A stretch of 64,000 nt of DNA, from contig NZ_CP061336.1 in assembly GCF_005473905.2 (NCBI RefSeq), forward strand, positions 2,410,501 to 2,474,500. Reading direction: 5' to 3'. The notes beneath the pieces were generated by a model. The model was not told the DNA's origin and ran no database searches. It saw only the letters and a list, made by a program, of their open reading frames with translations. A program made the position numbers and the translations under genes. The stretch is from Ruminiclostridium herbifermentans (GTDB taxonomy: Bacteria; Bacillota; Clostridia; Acetivibrionales; DSM-1351). Of the stretch, positions 57,525 through 64,000 are shown in pieces (within the stretch, counting starts at the first letter, position 1; each line of letters begins with the position of its first letter).

Positions 57525-58130
57525 GGTATTTTATTGAAGCCTTAAAATATTTGCATCACATTACAACTAGTGACTTCAAAAATAGTTTTAAAGCTACTTA
57601 TGATAGTGAAAAGCGTTTTCTTGCCTCGCTATAATACCTAAATTCAGTATGTATTTTTTCGATTGTAGAAAACTTTCATTACATTTACGGTATTTCATCG
57701 AGGCATTAAGATCTCTGCACCACATTAAAACTAAGTAGCTTCTAAAATACTTCTAAAGCAACTTATAAAGTTGGAAAGTATTTTCTGGCCTCGCTATAAT
57801 ACCTAAATTCAGTATGTATTTTTTCGGTTGTAGAAAACTTTCATTACATTTACGGTATTTCATCGAGGCATTAAAATCTCTGCACCACATTAAAACTAAG
57901 TAGCTTCTAAAGTACTTCTAAAGCAACTTATAAAGTTGGAAAGTATTTTCTGGCCTCGCTATAATACCTAAATTCAGTATGTATTTTTTCGATTGTAGAA
58001 AACTTTCATTACATTTACGGTATTTCATCGAGGCATTAAAATCTCTGCACCACATTAAAACTAAGTAGCTTCTAAAGCTACTTATAGTAGTGGAAATCGT
58101 TTTCTTGCCTCAATATAATTAAATTTATAC
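57525..58130. repeat. Four-unit 165-bp tandem array of family D
   Basis: Units begin GGTATTTCATCGAGGC at 57525 (diverged), 57689, 57854 and 58019, so the period is 164, 165 and 165 bases. Each carries CTCTGCACCACATTAAAACT, GGAAAGTATTTTCTGGCCTC and CTAAATTCAGTATGTATTTT. GCCTCG and CGAGGC make an inverted repeat across each junction. Units two and three are almost identical; the first and the incomplete fourth differ more and share the ending GTTTTCTTGCCTC. Confidence 0.93.
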
Positions 58131-58389
58131 CAATTATGACGACTAATATATCTTATGTACTTATTAAATACCAAGTGCCTGTACAAGTTTTATATCACCT
58201 ATATTTAAAATAAGATTTTTTGATTTAAAGAATAATTTTTATAGAATAATTTAATTACGTCGGCGACGAAGTGTAAATTAAGAAGAGAGATATTTCATAG
58301 CTTTAATATAAAAGTCATATCCAAACTTTTAGAAATGCGGGAAGTTTTATTGTATTTTTATATAAAAGGGGTTATTAAAAAAACATTTT

Positions 58390-58680
58390 ATATACTTATG
58401 TCTTGTTGCAAAAAATAGTACGCGAGTGCAATATATATATAATTGCGATGCTCGGTTAGAAATTGATGCTAAAAAAGTAGGTGAAGAACAAGTATTGTAT
58501 CCGACACAGCATTAGTCAGTAGCTGTGAGTATTAACTCGAGACAGGGTGCCTTGTTAATACGGTCGGCGGAATTGCTTGTTCTTCACCGCTATTATTTCA
58601 GTGTCAATTTCGTGAGTAAGCAATATATATTGCTACGTCTGTACTATTTGTCAGTTTACTGTTGATTATATTTTTCCTTA
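58390..58680 (+). repeat. Family A dispersed repeat, copy A5
   Basis: Core 58413-58647. It keeps the full inner structure: GAAGAACAAGTATTG/CTTGTTCTTC, CCGACACAGC, GTATTAA/TTAATAC and loop CGAGACAGGGTGCCTTG. The outer arms AATAGTACGCGAGTGCAATA and TATTGCTACGTCTGTACTATT pair imperfectly. It ends about 30 bases past the stop of the M16 peptidase gene. Confidence 0.9.
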
Positions 58681-58710
58681 TTTTGAATCAACCTCTTAAA
58701 TGTCTATACT

Positions 58711-59952
58711 TTATAAAACTATTTCATTTTTTAGATTGCCTACTGCCGATAAGCTAATCCTTCCATTTTTAAATATGCTTTCAATAATTTCATATACATC
58801 ATCAATTTTAATGTTATCCATCTTTGAAATTACTTCCTCAGGAGTTTCAATTTTTTTAAGCATTAATTCAGACTTGCCTATACTGTTCATTCTGCTTCCA
58901 ATACTCTCTAGTCCCAATAGATAACTGCCCTTTAATTGCTCTTTTGACTTATCTAGTTCATCTTGTGTTATACCATTTTTGATCAATAGTTTAATTTCTT
59001 TTTTTGTAAGGTCAATAACTTTTTGTAAATATTCTGGATTCATACCGGCATAAATCATAAATAGCCCTGCACCCATATATGTTGATGGATATGAATATAT
59101 TGAGTAAACTAGTCCTTTTTTTTCTCTAATATTTTGAAATAGTCTAGAACTCATACCACCACCAAATATGTTATTTAGAGCAAGCAAAGGATATATTCTG
59201 TCATCTCCATGCTGCACTCCATCTAATCCCATACATAAGTGTACCTGTTCTGTTTCTTTACGACGAATATCTACATCTACTAAATAATCTACAGGAGAGT
59301 AATTTAAATTAAACTGTTTATCATATTTCCAGTCGCCAAAATATTTTGTAACATAATCTACCAATTGGCCTTCATCAAAATTACCAGCAACAGAAATAAC
59401 AGTGTTATATGGGGTGTAATAATCATTCATATACTGCTTAATCATTTTTTTATTAAATTTATTTATACAGTTTTGAGTTCCAAGTATAGGATAACCTAAA
59501 GAATTTCCACGCCAAACCATTTCTGAAAATATATCATGTACTAACTCCTCAGGAGTATCCTCATACATGCTAATTTCTTCAATTACTACTTTCTTCTCAG
59601 TATTTATATCCGAATTATCAAATTTTGAATTAAAATACATATCAGACAATACATCTAAAGCAATATTAAGATGAGTGTCAAGTGTCTTTGTATAGTAGCA
59701 AGTACACTCCTTACCAGTAAAAGCATTTATTTGTCCGCCTATAGCATCAATAGTAGCTGCTATTTCTCGTGCTGAACGATTTATTGTTCCTTTGAAAAGC
59801 ATATGTTCAATAAAATGTGAAATTCCATTGTTATTTAAATTTTCACTTCTAGAACCAGTCCCAACCCATATTCCAACAGATACAGATCTCACATATGGAA
59901 TGTTTTCATATACAAGTCGTACTCCATTATCTAATACTTTCTTTTTGAACAT
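58711..59952 (-). CDS. M16-family zinc peptidase (YmxG/MlpA type)
   Basis: 413 residues, pitrilysin/processing-peptidase fold of two homologous halves. Zinc site HFIEHMLFKG (HxxEH at 46-50) with the downstream Glu in the TEKKVVIEEISMYEDTPEE segment (about 122); second-half marker GGGMSSRLFQNIREKKGLVYSI (about 265). Position after pnp and before spoVF equals mlpA/ymxG in Bacillus. No signal peptide, so it acts in the cytoplasm. The start is ATG after GGAGG. Confidence 0.93.
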   Translation of the reverse strand: MFKKKVLDNGVRLVYENIPYVRSVSVGIWVGTGSRSENLNNNGISHFIEHMLFKGTINRSAREIAATIDAIGGQINAFTGKECTCYYTKTLDTHLNIALDVLSDMYFNSKFDNSDINTEKKVVIEEISMYEDTPEELVHDIFSEMVWRGNSLGYPILGTQNCINKFNKKMIKQYMNDYYTPYNTVISVAGNFDEGQLVDYVTKYFGDWKYDKQFNLNYSPVDYLVDVDIRRKETEQVHLCMGLDGVQHGDDRIYPLLALNNIFGGGMSSRLFQNIREKKGLVYSIYSYPSTYMGAGLFMIYAGMNPEYLQKVIDLTKKEIKLLIKNGITQDELDKSKEQLKGSYLLGLESIGSRMNSIGKSELMLKKIETPEEVISKMDNIKIDDVYEIIESIFKNGRISLSAVGNLKNEIVL

Positions 59953-60058
59953 TTAATCCTCCGTAGTTCTATTTTTTATTACACTTTCTATTTGTCAAGC
60001 TTTTCAATCAAGCAATGTATAAACACTGTCCTTGTAAAGGAGATGTGTTTAATAATAA

Positions 60059-60087
60059 TTGGGGCGTAAACAACAGTCTACGCCCAA
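60059..60087 (-). terminator. Terminator after pnp
   Basis: TTGGGCGTA / TACGCCCCAA around GACTGTTGTT, followed on the minus strand by TTATTATT. Confidence 0.72.
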
Positions 60088-60117
60088 TAATAGATAGTAT
60101 AAAAATAACCTTAAAAT

Positions 60118-62214
60118 CTAGTTGTTTTCTGATAAAGCGTCTTTGTGAGAAAGATTGATTCTTCCCTGCTTATCTATTTCCATTACCTTAACAAGCAATT
60201 CATCACCTATATTTACAACATCTTCAACTTTATCAACTCTCTTAGAATCAAGCTTTGAAATATGAACAAGCCCATCTTTTCCCGGCAGTATTTCAACAAA
60301 GGCACCAAAAGTAGTAATTCTTACAACTTTTCCCATGTATATCTCACCAGGTTCAATATCCTTTGCAATACCCTGTATTATTCTCAATGCCTTTTGTGCT
60401 GCATCAGCATCAGATGTTAGTATATATACTCTGCCATCATCTTCAATATCAATTTTAACACCAGTTTCTGCAATGATTTTGTTAATCATTTTTCCACTAG
60501 GTCCAATAACATCTCTAATTTTCTCAGGATTTATATAAGTTGTAATAATTTTTGGAGCATATTGAGATAACTCTTTTTTAGGAGCAGGAATAGCCTTCAA
60601 AATAACATCATTAATTATCTGCAGACGTCCTTTCCTAGTAAGTTCAAAAGCTTGGCGAATTATTTCGTAGCTTAATCCGTCAACTTTTATATCCATTTGT
60701 ATTGAAGTAATTCCTTCAGTTGTTCCTGCAACCTTGAAATCCATATCTCCAAAGAAATCCTCTATACCTTGGATATCCATAAATGTAACAAAATTATCTG
60801 GATTGTCTTCATCAGTAACTAATCCAGCAGAAATACCTGCAACTGGTGCTTTTATAGGAACACCTGCATCCATTAACGCTAATGTACTTCCGCAAACACT
60901 TCCTTGTGAAGTAGATCCATTTGACATTAAGACCTCAGAAACTAGTCTGAAAGCATAAGGAAATTCTTTTTCAGATGGAAGTACTGGAACCAAGGATCTT
61001 TCTGCTAATGCACCATGCCCTATTTCTCTACGTCCAGGTCCTCTTGAAGTCTTTGCTTCTCCAACACTATAGCCTGGGAAATTATAATGATGCATGTATC
61101 TCTTTGTTTCTTCTGTATCTATACCATCCATCTTCTGAACATCACCCATTGCTCCAAGGGTACAAGTAGTTAATACTTGTGTTTGACCCCTTTGGAATAG
61201 ACCTGAACCATGAGTTCTTGGAAGTATACCTACTTCAGCACTTAGTGGTCTAATTTCATCAAGGCGTCTTCCATCGACACGTCTTCCTTCTTTTAAAATA
61301 TATTCACGTACTACTTTCTTTTGAAGCTTGTACATACATTCATTTATTTTAGCCTGCATATCAGGATATTGTTCAGCAAGAGCAGCTTGAATTTCTTCTG
61401 TTAAAGCTGTTACTTTTAAATCTCTTTCCTGCTTATCAACTGCTAACACAGCTGTACGCATTTTTTCATAACCCAATTCCATTACAACTGCAAATAAATC
61501 TTCAGGTACTGCTGCTGACTCATATTGGAATTTTGGCTTACCTACTTCTTTTACTATATTATCAATAAATTCACAAATTTCCTTAATTACTTCATGACCT
61601 TTTTTGCAAGCATCAAGCATTACATCATCAGGAACCATTTCTGCTCCTGCTTCAATCATAACAATTTTTTCCTTTGAGGCTGCAAGTGTAACATACATTT
61701 TGCTCTTTTCACGCTGTTCTTCATTTGGATTAATAATTACTTCACCGTCTATTAATCCTAAAACAATACCAGCAGTTGGTCCATTAAAAGGTATATCAGA
61801 TATACATAATGCTATTGAAGCACCAATCATAGATGCTACTTCAGGCGAATTGTCCTGTTCAACTGACATAACAGTACTAATGACAGTTACATCATTTCTT
61901 AAATCCTTTGGAAATAGTGGTCTGATTTGTCGGTCAATTACTCTTGATGTAAGAATAGCCTTATCTGTAGGCTTTCCTTCTCTTTTTGTGAAACCACCAG
62001 GAATCTTACCTACTGAATATAATCGTTCTTCATAATCAACACTAAGTGGAAAGAAATCAATACCTTCTCTTGGTGCCTGTGACGCTGTAGCAGTACATAA
62101 TACTACTGTATCACCATATTTTACAAGTGCCGCTCCATTTGCTAATTGAGCTAACTTTCCTGTTTCAACAGTAAGGGTTCTTCCAGCTAGTTCCATACTA
62201 AATGTTCTAAACAT
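60118..62214 (-). CDS. pnp: Polyribonucleotide nucleotidyltransferase (PNPase)
   Basis: Phosphorolytic 3'-5' exoribonuclease of mRNA decay. 698 residues: two RNase PH domains (about 1-210 and 310-545; [42 protein letters not shown]), a linker helix region, a KH domain ([20 protein letters not shown], about 565) and an S1 domain ([20 protein letters not shown], about 622). The start is ATG after GGAGGAG. Directly downstream of rpsO; a long stem-loop lies 44 bases before the start. Confidence 0.97.
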   Translation of the reverse strand: MFRTFSMELAGRTLTVETGKLAQLANGAALVKYGDTVVLCTATASQAPREGIDFFPLSVDYEERLYSVGKIPGGFTKREGKPTDKAILTSRVIDRQIRPLFPKDLRNDVTVISTVMSVEQDNSPEVASMIGASIALCISDIPFNGPTAGIVLGLIDGEVIINPNEEQREKSKMYVTLAASKEKIVMIEAGAEMVPDDVMLDACKKGHEVIKEICEFIDNIVKEVGKPKFQYESAAVPEDLFAVVMELGYEKMRTAVLAVDKQERDLKVTALTEEIQAALAEQYPDMQAKINECMYKLQKKVVREYILKEGRRVDGRRLDEIRPLSAEVGILPRTHGSGLFQRGQTQVLTTCTLGAMGDVQKMDGIDTEETKRYMHHYNFPGYSVGEAKTSRGPGRREIGHGALAERSLVPVLPSEKEFPYAFRLVSEVLMSNGSTSQGSVCGSTLALMDAGVPIKAPVAGISAGLVTDEDNPDNFVTFMDIQGIEDFFGDMDFKVAGTTEGITSIQMDIKVDGLSYEIIRQAFELTRKGRLQIINDVILKAIPAPKKELSQYAPKIITTYINPEKIRDVIGPSGKMINKIIAETGVKIDIEDDGRVYILTSDADAAQKALRIIQGIAKDIEPGEIYMGKVVRITTFGAFVEILPGKDGLVHISKLDSKRVDKVEDVVNIGDELLVKVMEIDKQGRINLSHKDALSENN

Positions 62215-62257
62215 GTTACTCCTCCTATGTTTTATAGTTCTTATAAGCTATTTAAAA

Positions 62258-62332
62258 ACTATAGACATGTAGCATGTAGATTCTGCGTCAAATCGAAATT
62301 TGGCGTACAATCTACCTTCTACCGTCCATAGT
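62258..62332 (-). promoter_or_regulatory. Long stem-loop in the pnp leader, candidate RNase III/autoregulation site
   Basis: ACTATaGAC, GTAG, GTAGATT and GCGtCAAAT on one side face ATTTGgCG, AATCTAC, CTAC and GTCcATAGT on the other, giving about 28 pairs with small symmetric internal loops and a tiny CGA loop. E. coli pnp is autoregulated through an RNase III-cut leader hairpin in the same place; equivalence here is inferred from position and shape only. Confidence 0.6.
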
Positions 62333-62454
62333 TATATGCTGTTATACTTTAGTCTTGTTAGTATTATTTCAATAATCTGCTTATCTTATAATTTTGAATT
62401 TTATTAAATATTTCCACATACACAAAACCCTTATTATAACATAGAGCATTAAAA

Positions 62455-62477
62455 TAGGCAAGCTGTAAGCCTGCCTA
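62455..62477 (-). terminator. Stem-loop after rpsO, partial terminator
   Basis: TAGGCAgGC / GCtTGCCTA followed on the minus strand by TTTTAATG, 12 bases past the rpsO stop. A leaky terminator here would allow read-through into pnp. Confidence 0.65.
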
Positions 62478-62488
62478 CTTCAAAATCA

Positions 62489-62752
62489 TTATTTTCTTAG
62501 ACCTAGCTTTTCATTAATTGCACGATATCTTTCAATATCAGTTTTCATAAGATAGTTCTGTAAACCTCTTCTAGCACCAACCATCTTAAGAAGACCTCTT
62601 CTTGAATGGTGATCCTTCTTGTGAATTCTCAAGTGTTCATTGAGGTGGTTGATTCTTTCTGTAAGAATAGCAATCTGAACCTCTGGTGAACCAGTATCAC
62701 CTTCGTGCAACTGATACTTTGCAATAATTTCTTGTTTTGTTTCCTTAACCAT
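62489..62752 (-). CDS. rpsO: Ribosomal protein S15
   Basis: 87 residues, normal length. [35 protein letters not shown] and [21 protein letters not shown] are the universal S15 motifs. Binds 16S rRNA early in 30S assembly and in many bacteria represses its own mRNA. The start is ATG after GGAGG. Own promoter at 62902-62930 and a hairpin in the leader. Confidence 0.98.
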   Translation of the reverse strand: MVKETKQEIIAKYQLHEGDTGSPEVQIAILTERINHLNEHLRIHKKDHHSRRGLLKMVGARRGLQNYLMKTDIERYRAINEKLGLRK

Positions 62753-62784
62753 GTTTTACCTCCAAAATAATAATATTTTAATCG

Positions 62785-62831
62785 CCATAAACCAGGTAAT
62801 TGGACGGAGAACCCAAAAACGTAGTTTATGG
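62785..62831 (-). promoter_or_regulatory. Hairpin in the rpsO leader, candidate S15 autoregulatory element
   Basis: CCATAAAC / GTTTATGG closes a 47-base structure containing GGGTTCTCCGTCC, about 32 bases before the rpsO start. Leaders that bind S15 are known in several phyla with different folds; assignment is by position only. Confidence 0.45.
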
Positions 62832-62901
62832 TTAAAGCACTAAGAAATAATATTAAATGTATAAGGATTTAACATATTCCTAATGCAATTTGTACTCAAG
62901 T

Positions 62902-62930
62902 ATCTTAGCACATTTTTTGATTATTGTAAA
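62902..62930 (-). promoter_or_regulatory. rpsO promoter
   Basis: Minus-strand TTTACA (62925-62930), 17-base spacer, TAAGAT (62902-62907); implies a leader of about 145 nt. Confidence 0.72.
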
Positions 62931-63082
62931 TAAATAGTTTTATTAAAATTTAGAAGCAACGCAATAATTACCACTTGATATTGCAGTTATTTTAGTAAAA
63001 AACTAATTTTAATTCTACCACACTAAAAGATTTTTATGTGCTAAGTTCAAGTTATTATATAGTACCATTTTATTTCTAATTA

Positions 63083-63162
63083 TATTATTGTTTGTATATT
63101 ATTGTTTGTATATTATTGTTTGTAAATTATTGTTATTAAATACCTGTTTGTATATTATTGCC
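63083..63162. repeat. Short AT-rich tandem repeat (14-bp unit)
   Basis: TATTATTGTTTGTA is repeated three times in a row and then in altered form up to about 63162. It lies upstream of the MoxR gene leader. Confidence 0.8.
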
Positions 63163-63280
63163 TTTTTGTAAATATATTTGTAAAAGTGAATATTTTATAT
63201 GGTATAAATATCAATAGTTTATTATAATTAGCATGTGTTAATTAGTATTCATAACTTAAATTAATACTCAACATATATTT

Positions 63281-63400
63281 TTGCCGTAAGTCGGCGTGGA
63301 GGTTAGCTTAAATATACTATTCCATAGTATTAAAAAAGTTGCGTACCTCCACGATGCTATATCAAATTTTTTTGCCGTAAGTCGGCGTGGAGGTTATTAT
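63281..63400 (+). promoter_or_regulatory. Family C leader of the MoxR gene: tandem SD hairpins with perfect anti-SD
   Basis: Hairpin GCCGTAAGTCGGC followed by GTGGAGGTTA occurs twice (63283-63305 and 63376-63398). The second copy is the ribosome site of the MoxR gene. Between them, ACCTCCACG (63345-63353) is an exact 9-base complement of CGTGGAGGT in both copies. The block can pair with the upstream copy (freeing the real SD) or with the SD itself (blocking it), but not both. Confidence 0.7.
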
Positions 63401-64000
63401 GAATGAAAATTCTGTTCTTTTAAGAAAAATTGCTGATAATGTTGAAAAAGTTATTGTCGGAAAAAGAAATGCAATAGAACTAACCCTGATAGCTCTAATT
63501 TCCAATGGTCATATTTTGTTAGAGGATGTTCCTGGTGTTGGTAAAACCAGTCTTGTATCGGCATTAGCTAAATCTATTTCTGCTTCATTCTCTAGAATAC
63601 AATTTACTCCAGACGTTCTCCCTTCTGACATAACAGGATTTTCTATTTATAATCAGAAAAAAGGTGAGTTTGAATACAGACCCGGTAGTGCTATGTGTCA
63701 GATATTATTAGCTGATGAAATTAACAGAACCTCTCCAAAAACCCAATCAAGTTTGTTAGAAATTATGGAAGAAAAGCAAGTTACTGTTGACGGCACTACA
63801 TACAAGCTTCCGAAACCTTTTATGGTTTTAGCAACGCAAAATCCTATAGATTATATAGGTACTTATCCACTTCCAGAAGCACAAATGGATCGTTTCTTTC
63901 TGAAAATATCACTAGGCTATCCAGAAGCAGGTGAAGAAGCATATATATTAACTAGATTCTTACAGGACAATCCATTAGAGACATTAAAACCTGTTGCTGA
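63401..64000 (+). CDS. MoxR-family AAA+ ATPase (partial)
   Basis: First 200 codons; the gene runs off the window. Walker A DVPGVGKTSL (about 43), Walker B ILLADEINRTSPKTQS (about 103), VLATQNPIDYIGTYPLPEAQMDRF with sensor residues (about 147). MoxR ATPases usually act with a DUF58/VWA-domain protein encoded just downstream, to mature or insert target proteins; that partner would lie beyond 64000. The ATG is three bases after the GGAGGTTA of a family C repeat. Confidence 0.93.

Larger units (their letters stand above)
57310..58710. other. 1.4-kb gap holding the D array and repeat A5
   Basis: The longest gene-free stretch of the window, between spoVFA and the M16 peptidase. It holds four tandem family D units (57525-58130) and a complete family A element (58390-58680). 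The ymxH gene found here in Bacillus is absent. Confidence 0.75.

Noticed and set aside
57525-58130. CRISPR array
   Set aside because: Units are 165 bases and similar over their whole length; there are no short repeats with unique spacers and no cas genes.

Overview
The window reads as a chromosomal segment of a low-GC, endospore-forming, cellulolytic clostridium, probably of the cluster III type (Ruminiclostridium/Acetivibrio relatives). The evidence is a dockerin-bearing GH53 enzyme (1-1893), dipicolinate synthase (spoVFAB), a Bacillus-like rpsO-pnp-M16-spoVF-tepA-ylzJ order, a split MetH, and very AT-rich gaps with GGAGG ribosome sites and many TTG/GTG starts. The species cannot be named from this sequence alone. 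No tRNA, rRNA, CRISPR array, prophage or transposase gene was seen.

Layout. 1-1.9 kb: cellulosomal endo-galactanase, cut by the window edge. 2.6-15.4 kb: one long minus-strand sulfate assimilation cluster behind a near-consensus promoter: sulfate-binding lipoprotein, CysT, CysW, CysA, a ROK regulator, APS reductase, CysD, CysN (with a decayed APS-kinase tail), a siroheme/ferredoxin sulfite reductase, then HemA and precorrin-2 dehydrogenase for siroheme. Sulfate is imported, activated to APS, reduced to sulfite without PAPS, and then to sulfide, with part of the cofactor pathway encoded in the same cluster. 16-17.3 kb: an unknown charged protein and a CotH remnant. 17.6-25.3 kb: split cobalamin methionine synthase, a Xer-type recombinase, GlyA and an AIR-synthase-like protein. 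25.7-29.4 kb: DUF2225, VanW and a Cys-rich protein with sixteen 18-residue repeats. 29.8-32.5 kb: ThiI, cysteine desulfurase and a tiny Cys-rich protein. 32.8-40.8 kb: a six-gene complex I/hydrogenase-4-like operon whose large subunit has lost all four NiFe cysteines (Ehr-like). 41.1-42.9 kb: SOS pair (LysM/YneA-like and LexA, with three LexA boxes) and Hfq. 43.5-52.3 kb: MiaA, MutL, MutS, YlbF-like, MiaB. 52.5-62.8 kb: GNAT, thioesterase, YlzJ, TepA, SpoVFB, SpoVFA, M16 protease, PNPase, S15. 63.4 kb to the end: start of a MoxR ATPase.

The least explained material is between genes. At least four dispersed repeat families can be read by eye. Family A is about 240 bp core, nearly palindromic, with a conserved three-way-junction-like centre (five near-complete copies and one fragment). 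Family B is about 100-170 bp and ends in a hairpin with a TTTCGAGT arm. Family C is a short hairpin plus GTGGAGGTTA that supplies the ribosome-binding site of two genes and, between tandem copies, carries an exact anti-SD. Family D has GAGGC/GCCTC ends, flanks mutS-mutL, and forms a four-unit 165-bp tandem array upstream of spoVFA. Families A and C are the best candidates for something undescribed.
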